This document shows positions 42,017 to 50,840 of a stretch of DNA of 64,000 nucleotides, piece after piece (position 1 is the stretch's first letter; every line of letters begins with the position of its first letter). The stretch is from Streptomyces sp. NA04227 (GTDB taxonomy: Bacteria; Actinomycetota; Actinomycetes; Streptomycetales; Streptomycetaceae): the NCBI RefSeq assembly GCF_013364195.1, contig NZ_CP054918.1:1229001-1293000 (forward strand). Direction: 5' to 3'. A program made the position numbers and the translations under genes. The notes beneath the pieces were generated by a model. The model ran no database searches and had not been told where the DNA came from. It saw nothing but the letters and a program-made list of their open reading frames with translations.

Positions 42017-42832
42017 TCACACCTTGCGCGCAACCGCCCCGAACCCGGGCATCGGCTGGAAGTCCTGCTGGCCCTCGACGGGTTCGCCGAGTTCGGGATG
42101 CCAGGTGTCGATGACGGCGACGCCGGGGTCGACGAGTTCGAGTCCGTGGAAGAAGCGTTCGACTTCGTGGCGGTCGCGCAGGGCGAGGGTGATGCCGCTG
42201 TTCTTGTAGAGCTCGTCGGCTTCGGCGGCGCCCTTGGGGGTGAACTGCCCGGTGCCGTGGGACAGCATGAGGTAGCTGCCCGTCGGGAGCCCCTGCAGGA
42301 AGGCGTCGACGAGGTCGTAGGCGCCGTCCTCGTCGGTGATGAAGTGGAGCAGGGCGATGAGGGAGAGGGCGACGGGCCGGGTGAAGTCGAGGGTGTCGCG
42401 GGCGCGTTCGAGGATGTCGGCGGGGTCGCGGACGTCGGCCTGGAGGTAGGCGGTGCGGCCCTCGGGTGTGCTGCGCAGCAGGGCTTCGGCGTGGGCGAGG
42501 ACGATGGGGTCGTTGTCGCAGTAGACGACGCGGGCCTCGGGCGCGGTGCGCTGGGCGATCTGGTGCAGGTTGGGCTCGGTGGGGATGCCGCTGCCGATGT
42601 CCAGGAACTGGGTGATGCCGTGTTGGGCGAGCCAGCGGGTGGCGCGTTGCATGAAGGCGCGGTTGGCGCGGGCCATGATCGGGATGCGCGGTTCGATGGC
42701 GAGGAGCTTGCGGCCCATTTCCTCGTCGACGGGGTAGTTGTCCTTGCCGCCGAGCCACCAGTCGTACATGCGGGCCGGGTGCGGCTTGCTGGTGTCGATG
42801 CGCGAGCCGGGGGCGCGGTCGTGCCCGGTCAT
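42017..42832 (-). CDS. SAM-dependent methyltransferase, DUF574/Methyltransf_19 family
   Basis: This 271-residue protein has the Streptomyces-expanded family signature: DTSKPHPARMYDWWLGGKDNYPVDEE, then QFLDIGSGIPTEPNLHQIAQ (SAM motif I region), VVYCDNDPIVLAHAEALL and LLHFITDEDGAYDLVDAFL. Substrates are unknown. The ATG at 42832 follows AGGAG. Members of this family often accompany XRE/DUF397 modules, as here. Confidence 0.9.
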   Translation of the reverse strand: MTGHDRAPGSRIDTSKPHPARMYDWWLGGKDNYPVDEEMGRKLLAIEPRIPIMARANRAFMQRATRWLAQHGITQFLDIGSGIPTEPNLHQIAQRTAPEARVVYCDNDPIVLAHAEALLRSTPEGRTAYLQADVRDPADILERARDTLDFTRPVALSLIALLHFITDEDGAYDLVDAFLQGLPTGSYLMLSHGTGQFTPKGAAEADELYKNSGITLALRDRHEVERFFHGLELVDPGVAVIDTWHPELGEPVEGQQDFQPMPGFGAVARKV

Positions 42833-42986
42833 CTGGGCTCCTGGGGGTCGTGGGCGGTGGACGGCCGGTGTCCCGGGCCATGCGTGGCGAGTGCCGTGCG
42901 GACCGGGCCGTGAGTGGCGGGTGCCCTGCGGCGGCCCGGGCGGGGTCGGGGCGGAGTTGGGCGGAGCGGAGTCGCGTCGAGCGGGG

Positions 42987-43238
42987 TCAGGAGAGCAGGA
43001 AGTCCGCTTCCCCGGCCTTGGCCCCGAGGATGAACGCGGAGATTTCACCCGTGGTGTAGATCAGCGCGGGGCCGTCGGGGTCGGCGGACTGGCGGACGGC
43101 GACCCGGCCGTCGGCGAGCTTCATGGCCTCGACGCAGTTGCCGCCGTTGCCGCCGCTCCACGGCTTGTGCCAGCCCTCGCTGCCGAGTTCGCGTGCGGGC
43201 ATCCCGTTGTATATGCGCTGGGCCGGGGGATGATCCAT
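42987..43238 (-). CDS. DUF397 domain protein
   Basis: This 83-residue DUF397 protein contains the conserved WHKPWSGGNGGNCVEAMKLADGRVAVRQSADPDG-type core and ends FILGAKAGEADFLLS. Such proteins are partners of the upstream XRE regulator in WhiJ-type modules and influence development or antibiotic production. Its ATG follows the regulator's stop directly with no spacer. Confidence 0.92.
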   Translation of the reverse strand: MDHPPAQRIYNGMPARELGSEGWHKPWSGGNGGNCVEAMKLADGRVAVRQSADPDGPALIYTTGEISAFILGAKAGEADFLLS

Positions 43239-44102
43239 TCAGTACTCCTGACGGAGATCCCGGAGGATCTCCTTCGTGCGATGTGCCGTCGCGGCCTGCG
43301 CCGCCATACGGTCCATGACCTCGAGGTGAGTGGCCACTTCGGGGCGTGCGTCCAGGTAGACGGCACCGGTCAGGTACTCGCTGTAGACCATGTCGGGGAG
43401 TTCGGGCATGGCGAATCGGAACAGCACGAAGGGCCCGTATGTGCCGGGGTGGGGGCCGGAGGCGAACTCGGCGACCTGGAGGGTGACGTTGGGCATCTCC
43501 ATCGCCTCCAGGAGGCGGTCGATCTGGGCCCGCATGACCGCGGAGTCCCCGGCGGGGCGGCGCAGCGCGGTCTCGTCCATGACGACCCACAGGCGTGGTG
43601 CGTCCTCCTCGCGGGTGAGGAGTTGCTGGCGTTGCATGCGCAGCGCGACGTGCCGCTCGATGTCCGCGGGCACGGTCTGTCCGAGGGCGCCGGAGGCCAT
43701 GACGGCGCGGGCGTAGTCCTCGGTCTGCAGGAGGCCGGGGACGAAGTGGGGGTCGTAGGAGCGGATGAGGCTGGCTGCGCCTTCCAGGCTGACGTACATG
43801 GAGAACCAGCCCGGCAGGATGTCGTGGAACCGCTGCCACCAGCCGGGTTTGTTGGCCTCTTCGGCGAGGCTGATGAAAGCTTCCGCCTCGTCGTCGGCCA
43901 CTCCGTAGGACTTCAGGAGGAGTTGGAGGTAGGGGATTTTGAAGCCGACCTCGGCCATCTCCATGCGGCGGACGGTGGCGGGGGCGACGCGCAGTACCTT
44001 GGCGGCTTCCTCCCGCTTGAGGCCCGCGCGTTCACGCAGGTCCTGCAGACGTCGGCCGAGTACGACCTGGCCGACCGTCGGCGCGGACCGCGGCTCGCTC
44101 AC
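43239..44102 (-). CDS. XRE-family regulator, WhiJ-like (HTH + DUF5753)
   Basis: This 287-residue protein has an N-terminal HTH (LGRRLQDLRERAGLKREEAAKVLRVAPATVRRMEMAEVG) and the typical C-terminal sensor-like domain, which includes YDPHFVPGLLQTEDYARAVM and PFVLFRFAMPELPDMVYSEYL. It belongs to the WhiJ-like family that pairs with DUF397 proteins. The GTG at 44102 follows GGAGGAA. The operator array upstream of the divergent HATPase gene is its likely binding site (inference). Confidence 0.92.
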   Translation of the reverse strand: MSEPRSAPTVGQVVLGRRLQDLRERAGLKREEAAKVLRVAPATVRRMEMAEVGFKIPYLQLLLKSYGVADDEAEAFISLAEEANKPGWWQRFHDILPGWFSMYVSLEGAASLIRSYDPHFVPGLLQTEDYARAVMASGALGQTVPADIERHVALRMQRQQLLTREEDAPRLWVVMDETALRRPAGDSAVMRAQIDRLLEAMEMPNVTLQVAEFASGPHPGTYGPFVLFRFAMPELPDMVYSEYLTGAVYLDARPEVATHLEVMDRMAAQAATAHRTKEILRDLRQEY

Positions 44103-44214
44103 GTCGTTCCTCCACGATGTCCCAATCCGGTCCGGAGCCGCCCCAACTGGGCGTGTCCGGCACGCTGTTGCGAGCAGTGTGCCATGGGCTGCCAGGAAGG
44201 CCCACACCACTCTG

Positions 44215-44242
44215 CACTTTTCAAAGTGCCACTTGCCAAGTG
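44215..44242. promoter_or_regulatory. CACTT/AAGTG operator array
   Basis: Four alternating half-sites CACTT and AAGTG form overlapping inverted repeats (44215-44228, 44224-44234, 44230-44242). The array covers the -35 element of the divergent HATPase gene. Confidence 0.75.
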
Positions 44243-44261
44243 TTCGTGGCGCGGCGATAGT
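44233..44261 (+). promoter_or_regulatory. Sigma-70-type promoter for a leaderless HATPase transcript
   Basis: TTGCCA (44233-44238) and GATAGT (44256-44261) are 17 bases apart. The GTG start codon lies seven bases after the -10 box, so transcription would begin at the start codon itself. Confidence 0.65.
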
Positions 44262-44268
44262 GGCAAGC

Positions 44269-44802
44269 GTGACTAGGTCCGCGCCGTTAGGCACAGACGC
44301 CGCCGCAGCGGCCCGGGGAACCGTCGGTACGGCGGTCTCCGAGCAGCCCGGTGAGCGCCGTTTTCACTTCGAGCTGGCCCCGCACCCGGGTTCCGCCGCG
44401 CGTGCCAGGCGGCTGACCAGGGACCGGCTCGATGGCTGGTCGATCTGCGCGGACACCTGTGAGGCGGCGGAACTCGTCGTCTCCGAACTGGTGACGAACG
44501 CCATCGTGCACACGGCGTCCCGGCGCATCGTCTGCGAACTCCGCGACGAGGCGGGCACCTTGCGGATCGCCGTGCGCGACGAGGGTTGTACGGCCTCGGG
44601 TCCGAGTCCCTCGCCACAGCGGCCGGAGGAGGAGCACGGGAGGGGATTGCTCCTCGTCTCGGCGGTCTGCTCGTCGTGGGGGGCGCAGGAAACCGGTCCC
44701 GGACTGCTGGTCTGGGCGGAACTGCCCCGAGGCCGGACATCGAACGAGCGCGGCGGTACGTCGGCGGTCACAGCGGAAGGGCGGGCACCGGTATGGGCGT
44801 GA
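44269..44802 (+). CDS. HATPase_c_2 (RsbW-like) ATP-binding protein
   Basis: This 177-residue GHKL-fold protein has an N-box (ELVVSELVTNAIVH), a G1-like VRDEG and a G2-like HGRGLLLVSAVCSSWG. This is the anti-sigma-factor-kinase-like family abundant in Streptomyces. Together with the divergent XRE-DUF397 pair it forms a WhiJ-type module. The GTG at 44269 has no good ribosome-binding site, consistent with a leaderless mRNA. Confidence 0.88.
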   Translation: MTRSAPLGTDAAAAARGTVGTAVSEQPGERRFHFELAPHPGSAARARRLTRDRLDGWSICADTCEAAELVVSELVTNAIVHTASRRIVCELRDEAGTLRIAVRDEGCTASGPSPSPQRPEEEHGRGLLLVSAVCSSWGAQETGPGLLVWAELPRGRTSNERGGTSAVTAEGRAPVWA

Positions 44803-45230
44803 GCGCAGCTCCCGTGCGGACACTGGACGGTCTCGTCCGTCTCGCGCGGACGCGTCGCTCCCCCCTCACGAGTGCCCCGCTGCGGCTGAGTCTGCCCGGC
44901 GACATGTCGACCCCGCTCGGCTGCGACGCGGTCGAAGTGCCCGCGGGCTACGGCCGGTTGCTGCTCGCCCGGCTGCCGCGCGCCGGCTGTGTCTACGCGG
45001 ACGGCTCGCGCTGGTGGTGGATCGTTCCCTCGGACTCGGACGTGGCCCTGCAGTGGCCCGAGCCCGCGCACTACACCACCGGTGCCCTGGTGCCCGACGT
45101 GCCGCGCCCTCCGGGGCTGATCCATCGCCCGGACGCGGAGGTCCCCTACACACCGCCCATTCCGCTGTATCTGGCCCTGTGCCGGCTCACCGGCACCCCG
45201 CCCGCGTGGACCCGGCCGGTCGTCGCCTGA
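44793..45230 (+). CDS. Conserved hypothetical protein
   Basis: This 145-residue protein of no family I recognise overlaps the HATPase gene by ten bases (or by four if the GTG at 44799 is used). It is Pro/Leu-rich, with a WWWIVPSDSD motif in the middle and no signal peptide or membrane helix. Co-translation with the ATPase suggests a role in the same module. Confidence 0.75.
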   Translation: MGVSAAPVRTLDGLVRLARTRRSPLTSAPLRLSLPGDMSTPLGCDAVEVPAGYGRLLLARLPRAGCVYADGSRWWWIVPSDSDVALQWPEPAHYTTGALVPDVPRPPGLIHRPDAEVPYTPPIPLYLALCRLTGTPPAWTRPVVA

Positions 45231-45244
45231 CCGTCGCGCTCCGG

Positions 45245-45282
45245 GACCTTTCCCCGGTTCACAAGACCTTTCTCCGGTTCAG
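45245..45282. repeat. 20-bp tandem duplication before terminator
   Basis: GACCTTTCCCCGGTTCA and GACCTTTCTCCGGTTCA are repeated with a 20-base period. Confidence 0.7.
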
Positions 45283-45285
45283 GTG

Positions 45286-45325
45286 CAGCTGAGCCCCGGC
45301 CCTCACGGCAGCCGGGGCTCAGCTG
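45286..45325. terminator. Terminator between convergent genes
   Basis: A perfect 15-bp stem (CAGCTGAGCCCCGGC and its complement) encloses a ten-base loop. Confidence 0.8.
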
Positions 45326-45504
45326 TGTCCGGGCTCGCCGGGTGGTGGCCGGAGTGCGGGGGGCTCATGTCCCGTTCCCGGGGCGCATGTTCGCGCCCGG
45401 CTCGCGGCCTCGTGCAGAAGCGCACGGTCTCGCGTACTCGCGCAGGGGGAGCACGGCCTCGCGTATGGAGGCACGTTCCTCGGTGCCGCGCTCCCGTACG
45501 CCGG

Positions 45505-45711
45505 TCAGCGCGCCAACGCGCCCCGCAGCATGAGCCCGTGGTGCCTGCCCAGCCGGAGGAACTCCCAGAGCGCGACGGCGCTCACCGACACCGGGGCGCC
45601 GAGCACCAAGCCCACCCGGACCGGCAGCGGCGTTCCCTCGTAGGCGCCGGTGAACAGGTCGCGGACGGCCATCACCCAGACCAGGACCACGGTGAGCAGG
45701 GGCGGCACCAC
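45505..45711 (-). CDS. Small membrane protein
   Basis: This 68-residue protein has two hydrophobic segments (about residues 3-17 and 31-52) and a short basic tail. It is not assigned to any family. It begins ten bases after the DUF899 gene on the same strand, with a GTG start and only a weak ribosome-binding site, so expression would depend on coupling. Confidence 0.6.
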   Translation of the reverse strand: MVPPLLTVVLVWVMAVRDLFTGAYEGTPLPVRVGLVLGAPVSVSAVALWEFLRLGRHHGLMLRGALAR

Positions 45712-45721
45712 TTCGTGGATG

Positions 45722-46486
45722 TCAGTCCTCGTACTCGTCGTGGTACAGCACCCCGTCGTTGCCCGCCGGAGCGCCCAGGGCGGAGGCGCGGCCCGCGGGT
45801 TTCTCCCAGTCCTCGCGGCGGCCGAGGGCGGTGAGGTCGAGCAGGCTGCTGGTGGAGCCGAGGCCGTCCAGTCCCCTGGCGTAGGTGGAGTAGGTGTGGA
45901 AGACGCGCTCGCCGTCGCGCAGGAAGCAGCTCAGGCCGGGCAGGTCGTAGGGCTGCTCACCGTCGACGTAGTAGCCGGTTCCGGCGCCGCGGTGTTCCTC
46001 CTCGGTGCGGTAGTTGTACGCGACCGGGGCCACGGACTCGTCGAAGGAGACGTGGAAGTCGTAGGTGAAGTCGCTGCCGTGGGCCGAGTACCAGGGGACC
46101 GTCCAGCCCATGCGCGCCTTGAAGGGCAGGATCTTGCGGTACGGGGCGCGGGAGACGGCCGCGAACGTGGTGCCCCGGGCGTTCAGGTGGGCGAGGTGGC
46201 CGATCTGGTCCAGGAAGGCCGAGCAGCTGCGGCATCCTGCGTCCCATTCGGGCTGGAACATGAAGTGGTAGACGACGAGCTGGTCGCGGCCCTCGAAGAG
46301 CCCGGCCAGTGTCACCGGCCCGTCGGACCCCTCGAAGAGGTAGTCCTTGTCGATCCGCACCATGGGCAACTCGCGGCGCTCCGCGTTGAGTTCGTCGCGT
46401 GCTCGGGTGGCCGCCTTCTCCTTGGCGAGCAGCGTCCTGCGCGCTGCGAGCCACTCCTCGCGGCCGACGATCCTCGGCAGTGCCAT
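45722..46486 (-). CDS. DUF899 (thioredoxin-like) protein
   Basis: This 254-residue protein of the DUF899 family has a thioredoxin-like fold: ELPMVRIDKDYLFEG, LVVYHFMFQPEWDAGCRSCSAFLDQ with a CxxC pair, and VPWYSAHGSDFTYDF. The C-terminal GLSCFLRDGERVFHTYSTYARGLD is also typical. Function is unknown, perhaps redox. ATG after GGGGGAG. Confidence 0.92.
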   Translation of the reverse strand: MALPRIVGREEWLAARRTLLAKEKAATRARDELNAERRELPMVRIDKDYLFEGSDGPVTLAGLFEGRDQLVVYHFMFQPEWDAGCRSCSAFLDQIGHLAHLNARGTTFAAVSRAPYRKILPFKARMGWTVPWYSAHGSDFTYDFHVSFDESVAPVAYNYRTEEEHRGAGTGYYVDGEQPYDLPGLSCFLRDGERVFHTYSTYARGLDGLGSTSSLLDLTALGRREDWEKPAGRASALGAPAGNDGVLYHDEYED

Positions 46487-46659
46487 GGTCTCCCCCTTCG
46501 GGTGCGGTCCTGACCGGCGTCCTCACGGACGTCCTCACGGGTCAGACCGGCGGGGGTCGCGGAACTCATCGGTGCGGGCGGGGATTTCCGGAACTCGTGC
46601 GGGAGGGGCGCACGCACCGGGCGGGCCGAGTACCCGCGCCGGCGCGTGCCCCGGGTGCG

Positions 46660-47703
46660 TCAGCCCGCGGTGCCGCGCGGCAGGACGGTGGCGAGGACGC
46701 CGGGCAGCGGGTACCAGTCCGCGGAGGCGATGCTGGCCCGGTTCTCGGCGAGTTGGGCGACCCGCGCCCGCGCCTGGGCCTCGGTCGGATTGACGCCGTC
46801 GATCGCCGGGGCGACCTTGTGGGCGTCGGTCATGACGACGAGGTAGTTGTTCGCGGCGTACCAGCGGGTGTCGATGCCGCCGCCCAGGTAGGTGGCGGCG
46901 TCGCCGTCGAAGACGACGAACCACGGGCGCAGCGAGGCGTCCTGGTAGCGGGTGCGCGGGTCACCGGCGGCGGCCTTGTGCACGGCGGGGAACGCGGCGG
47001 CCTCGCCGAGCCGGCCGGCGGCGGCCAGGTCCCGCAGGTGGGTGGCGTACTCGCGGTCGGTCCACAGGGTGTCGGCCGGGTTGGACTCCTCGACGGTGCC
47101 CGGGATCAGCTCGACCAGGAACTTCCCGGCGAGCGCGCCGCGTTCGGGCCAGGCACCGGCCTTGGAAGCCGAGTCCAGGTCCGGGTGGGCGCCCAGGAGG
47201 TCGGCGGGACGGAACAGGGCGTCGCCGAGTTTCGCGTCCAGCAGGGCGTCCAGGGCGGCGGGCCCGCGGCCGTTGTTGTTCTGGAAGCCGTCCTTGAGCT
47301 CCACCTTGAGGACGACGGGCCGGTGACCCGGGTGCGCCTCGTGCCAGGCGCGGATGTCGGACAGGCAGCCGCCGAGGTCCTGGCTGGTGGGCTTGGTGCG
47401 CAGTTCCGCCGGGCTCTGCGCGTTCTCGCAGTTGTTGTCGTTGCCGAGCGGGTTGCTGTGCGAGACGCGCCAGGAGCGGCCGAAGACATTGGTCCACACG
47501 TCGAGTTCGAGCATGCCCGCACCGGAGTCCAGGGCGTCGGCGAAGTACGGGTACTTGCTCTTCTCGTAGGCGTTGTGCAGCCCCACGCCGGTGGTCGCCG
47601 AGTAGGGCGACTGCTCCGTGTCGGCGGCCGAGGCGGGGCCGGTACCCAGTGCCAGAGCACCCGCCGCCACCAGTGCCGCGGCGGCTCCCGTACGTCCGAA
47701 CAT
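46660..47703 (-). CDS. Secreted PI-PLC-like phosphodiesterase (Ca2+-dependent type)
   Basis: This 347-residue protein has a signal peptide (cleaved near PASAADT) and a PI-PLC X-type TIM barrel of the Ca2+-dependent bacterial class. The catalytic region is VGLHNAY with H43, MLELDVW with E66 and D68, and RVSHSNPL with H82; VVLKVELKDGF and ATYLGGG follow. It is expected to cleave phosphatidylinositol or related phosphodiesters outside the cell. ATG at 47703. Confidence 0.87.
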   Translation of the reverse strand: MFGRTGAAAALVAAGALALGTGPASAADTEQSPYSATTGVGLHNAYEKSKYPYFADALDSGAGMLELDVWTNVFGRSWRVSHSNPLGNDNNCENAQSPAELRTKPTSQDLGGCLSDIRAWHEAHPGHRPVVLKVELKDGFQNNNGRGPAALDALLDAKLGDALFRPADLLGAHPDLDSASKAGAWPERGALAGKFLVELIPGTVEESNPADTLWTDREYATHLRDLAAAGRLGEAAAFPAVHKAAAGDPRTRYQDASLRPWFVVFDGDAATYLGGGIDTRWYAANNYLVVMTDAHKVAPAIDGVNPTEAQARARVAQLAENRASIASADWYPLPGVLATVLPRGTAG

Positions 47704-47947
47704 GTCCCGCTCCCTTCGAGCCCCGTCAAATTCACTGCACGGTAAGGGAGTTGCGTGTCCGCGGGGAAGACACGGGATTTCCGGACCGGAGCAGGGACAT
47801 GTCAGCGGCAAACGACCCTGTCACGAGTGACGTTGACGGCGGTCCGCTCTTGTCCCGCGACACATGGACACCCCACAATGCCCATGCCAAATCCGGAAGA
47901 ACCGAAGATTGAAGAACTTCGGTTCGATACACAGAGGAACCCCCCAC

Positions 47948-48814
47948 ATGAAGAAGCCTCTGGTCGGTGCGCTGTTCACCGTCGCCCTCCTGGGTGCGGG
48001 CATCGCCCCCGCCACCGCGCTGACGGCCTCCGACGCCGCCGCCGCGAAGCCCACCAAGCCCAAGGCCGTCGACTTCGCGGGCACCGTCGCGCTCAGCAAC
48101 TGCTCCGGCTCCCTGATACGGATGCCCGACTCCAAGCCCGAGGACCCGGCCCTGGTCATGTCCAACGGCCACTGCCTGGAGGAGGGTTTCCCCGCCCCGG
48201 GCGAGGTCGTCGTCGACCAGCCCTCCAGCCGTACGTTCACGCTGCTCAAGGGCGACGCGAGCGAGGCCGCGACGCTCACGGCCACCAAGGTCGCCTACGG
48301 CACCATGACCGACACCGACCTCTCCGTGTACGAGCTGGACAGCACGTACCAGCAGATCGAGGAGAAGTCGGGCATCAAGGCACTCGAACTCGCCGACCAG
48401 CGCCCGGAAGAGGGCAAGGCCATCACCGTGGTCTCCGGCTACTGGAAGAAGACCTACAGCTGCAGCGTCGACGGTTTCGTGCACGAGCTGCGCGAGGGCA
48501 AGTGGACCTGGAAGGACTCCATCCGCTACACCCCGGAGTGCAAGACCATCGGCGGCACCTCCGGCTCCCCGGTGATCGACGACGCGACCGGCAAGGTCGT
48601 CGCCGTGAACAACACCGGCAACGAGTCCGGCGAGGAGTGCACGGACAACAACCCGTGCGAGGTCGACGAGAACGGCAACGTCACCGTCCACAAGGGCATC
48701 AACTACGCCCAGCAGACGTACAACGTCCCCGCCTGCTTCGGCGAGGGCAGCAAGCTGGACCTGGACGCCGAGGGCTGCACCCTGCCCAAGCCGTCCGGCG
48801 CCCTGGCCAAGTAA
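47948..48814 (+). CDS. Secreted trypsin/V8-like serine protease
   Basis: This 288-residue protein has a signal peptide (cleavage near PATALTA) and a chymotrypsin-fold protease domain. The triad is H75 in MSNGHCLE (C52-C76 likely disulfide), D124 in TDTDLSVYEL, and S207 in GGTSGSPV. The ATG at 47948 follows AGAGGAA. It is divergent from the PI-PLC gene and ends in a perfect hairpin. Confidence 0.9.
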   Translation: MKKPLVGALFTVALLGAGIAPATALTASDAAAAKPTKPKAVDFAGTVALSNCSGSLIRMPDSKPEDPALVMSNGHCLEEGFPAPGEVVVDQPSSRTFTLLKGDASEAATLTATKVAYGTMTDTDLSVYELDSTYQQIEEKSGIKALELADQRPEEGKAITVVSGYWKKTYSCSVDGFVHELREGKWTWKDSIRYTPECKTIGGTSGSPVIDDATGKVVAVNNTGNESGEECTDNNPCEVDENGNVTVHKGINYAQQTYNVPACFGEGSKLDLDAEGCTLPKPSGALAK

Positions 48815-48892
48815 GCACACCCCGAAGGAAGTTGGGGCGGCGCACGCCGCACGCGCACCTGCCCGGTGAGGTGACGGCGGCGCGATGAACAC

Positions 48893-48936
48893 CACGGTGC
48901 CGTGGTCCCGGTTGTCTCCGGGACCACGGCACCGTG
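48893..48936 (+). terminator. Terminator after serine protease
   Basis: A perfect 19-bp stem (48893-48911 with 48918-48936) with a six-base loop lies about 80 bases past the stop. Confidence 0.8.
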
Positions 48937-49001
48937 CATGCTGGTCCGTCGGGCGGCGCGCACCATGGCTGCCCAGGTCACGGCCCCAGGCAAGGAGAAC
49001 A

Positions 49002-49424
49002 GTGAGCGTTCGTACGGCGATCCGGCCCGCTCGCGGCGGCCCGTGCACCCTCGTGGTGTGCCGGGGCTGCTGCTGCGGTCAGGCGGCCAAGTACCCCGGC
49101 TGGGACCACGCGGCCCAGCTACGGCGGTTCGAGGCCGCGGCGGCCGAGTCCGGCGGGCGGTTCACGGTACGGGTCACCGACTGCCTCGGACCGTGCGACC
49201 AGGCCAACATCGTGGTGCTGCGGCCCTCGGCGCAGGGGCGGCTGCGGGGCGGGCGGCCGGTGTGGATCGGCTGGTCGATGGGCGCGGACTGCACGGAGGA
49301 GATCATCCGGTGGGCGGCCGAGGGCGGTCCCGGTCTCGTACCGGTGCCCATGACCCTGGAGTTGCAGTCCGTGGAGTCACCGGCCGAACGCAAGCGGCGC
49401 AGGGACGGCACCCGGGCGGGCTGA
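49002..49424 (+). CDS. (2Fe-2S) thioredoxin-like ferredoxin domain protein
   Basis: This 140-residue protein has the cysteine pattern of thioredoxin-like [2Fe-2S] ferredoxins: VVCRGCCCG (C20, C23-C25) and TDCLGPCDQAN (C61, C65), as in NuoE-like domains. It is a cytosolic electron carrier of unknown partner. The GTG at 49002 follows AGGAG by four bases. Confidence 0.85.
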   Translation: MSVRTAIRPARGGPCTLVVCRGCCCGQAAKYPGWDHAAQLRRFEAAAAESGGRFTVRVTDCLGPCDQANIVVLRPSAQGRLRGGRPVWIGWSMGADCTEEIIRWAAEGGPGLVPVPMTLELQSVESPAERKRRRDGTRAG

Positions 49425-49444
49425 CGGCGGGTGAGTGCGGTCAC

Positions 49445-49837
49445 CTATTGGGCGACCCGACGCCGCGCGTACGTCTCGATCTCGATCTTCATACGAGGGT
49501 CGGCGAGGCCGCACACGAGCATCGTGGCAGCGGGCCGTACCTCCCCGAACGCACTGCGCAGCACGGGCCAGCAGGGCTCGAAGTCCGCGCGCTCGGGCAA
49601 CAGATAGCGCACCCGCACCACATCCGCGAAGGTGCACCCCGCCTCGGCCAGCGCGGCCCCGATATTGCGCAGGCACTGCTCGGCCTGGTCGACCACGTCG
49701 TCGGAGATGGTCATCGTGGAGTAGTCGAAGCCGGTCGTCCCGGACACGTGCACCCAGTCACCGTCGATCACGGCACGGGCATAACCGATCTGTTCCTCAA
49801 AGGTCGAGCCGCTGAGGATCGCGCGTCGCTCTGTCAT
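49445..49837 (-). CDS. ridA: RidA-family protein
   Basis: This 130-residue protein of the YjgF/RidA family has the VSGTTGFDYSTMTISDD, VVDQAEQCLRNIGAALAEAGC, VVRVRYLLPE and MKIEIETYARR segments. It hydrolyses reactive enamines/imines in the classic case; this atypical member may have another substrate. It is divergent from a LysR regulator, which probably controls it. Confidence 0.92.
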   Translation of the reverse strand: MTERRAILSGSTFEEQIGYARAVIDGDWVHVSGTTGFDYSTMTISDDVVDQAEQCLRNIGAALAEAGCTFADVVRVRYLLPERADFEPCWPVLRSAFGEVRPAATMLVCGLADPRMKIEIETYARRRVAQ

Positions 49838-49909
49838 GCGCCGCACGCTAAGTGTCCCGTACCGATACGTCCAATACTCCCTCGGCGATGATCTGATATC
49901 CCTGAGCGT

Positions 49910-50830
49910 ATGGAGCGCCCCGAACTCCCCCTCGCGCAGCTGTACACCTTCGCCGTGCTCGCCGAGGAACTTCACTTCGGCCGCGCGGCCGCCCGACTCG
50001 GCATCGCGCAACCGCCGTTGAGCCAGCAGATCCGCCGCCTGGAGGACAAGGTCGGCCATGGTCTGTTCCGTCGCGAGCCGGGCGGCGTCACCCTCACCCC
50101 GGCCGGCCGCGAACTGCTGCCCGCGGCACGGCGGGCACTGACCGGCCTGGCCGACGGACTTGCCGCGACACGCGCCGTCGGCGACGGGCGGACCGGCAGC
50201 CTGCGCATCGGCTTCGCCGCCTCGCTCGCCCTGACCGTCCTGCCCGGTCTGCTGCGGACCTTCGGCCACCGGTTTCCCGGCGTGCGCCTGGACATCCACG
50301 AGATGACCACCGCGCCCCAACTCGCCGCCCTGCGCGACAAGAGCATCGACATCGGCCTGCTCCGCGAACCGCCCGCCGACGACACGGAGATCGGCTTCGC
50401 GACCGTACTCGACGAGCCCTTCGTCGCCGTCCTGCCGAAGACGCACCCGCTGGCCGCCCAACGCACCGTGCGCCTCGACCGGTTGGCGCACTCCCCCTTC
50501 GTACTCCTGCCCCGCGCGGCCGGTCCGGGACTGTACGACCAGATCACCGGCCTGTGCGTCGCAGCGGGCTTCACGCCGCGGATCGCGCAGCACGCGGTGG
50601 AGTGGCAGACGGTGTGCGCGCTGGTGGAAGCCGGTCTCGGCGTCTCCGTGGCCCCGGCGAGCATCCGGCGCATCCGCCTCCAAGGGGTCGCCTTCCGCGG
50701 TCTCGGTCCCGGCGTCGCCCGCACCCGGGTCGCCGTCGCCTGGCACAAGAACGAGACGAACCCGCTGGTCGACAACCTTCTGGCGACGGTCGGCCGATAT
50801 CCACCGGACAGGCTCGCGGACAGACCTTAG
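49910..50830 (+). CDS. LysR-family transcriptional regulator
   Basis: This 306-residue protein has a standard N-terminal winged helix (LYTFAVLAEELHFGRAAARLGIAQPPLSQQIRRLED) and a periplasmic-binding-like effector domain. The 72-base spacer to the divergent RidA gene is short and AT-richer, typical of a LysR-controlled neighbour. Confidence 0.94.
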   Translation: MERPELPLAQLYTFAVLAEELHFGRAAARLGIAQPPLSQQIRRLEDKVGHGLFRREPGGVTLTPAGRELLPAARRALTGLADGLAATRAVGDGRTGSLRIGFAASLALTVLPGLLRTFGHRFPGVRLDIHEMTTAPQLAALRDKSIDIGLLREPPADDTEIGFATVLDEPFVAVLPKTHPLAAQRTVRLDRLAHSPFVLLPRAAGPGLYDQITGLCVAAGFTPRIAQHAVEWQTVCALVEAGLGVSVAPASIRRIRLQGVAFRGLGPGVARTRVAVAWHKNETNPLVDNLLATVGRYPPDRLADRP

Positions 50831-50840
50831 GGTCGGTGCC

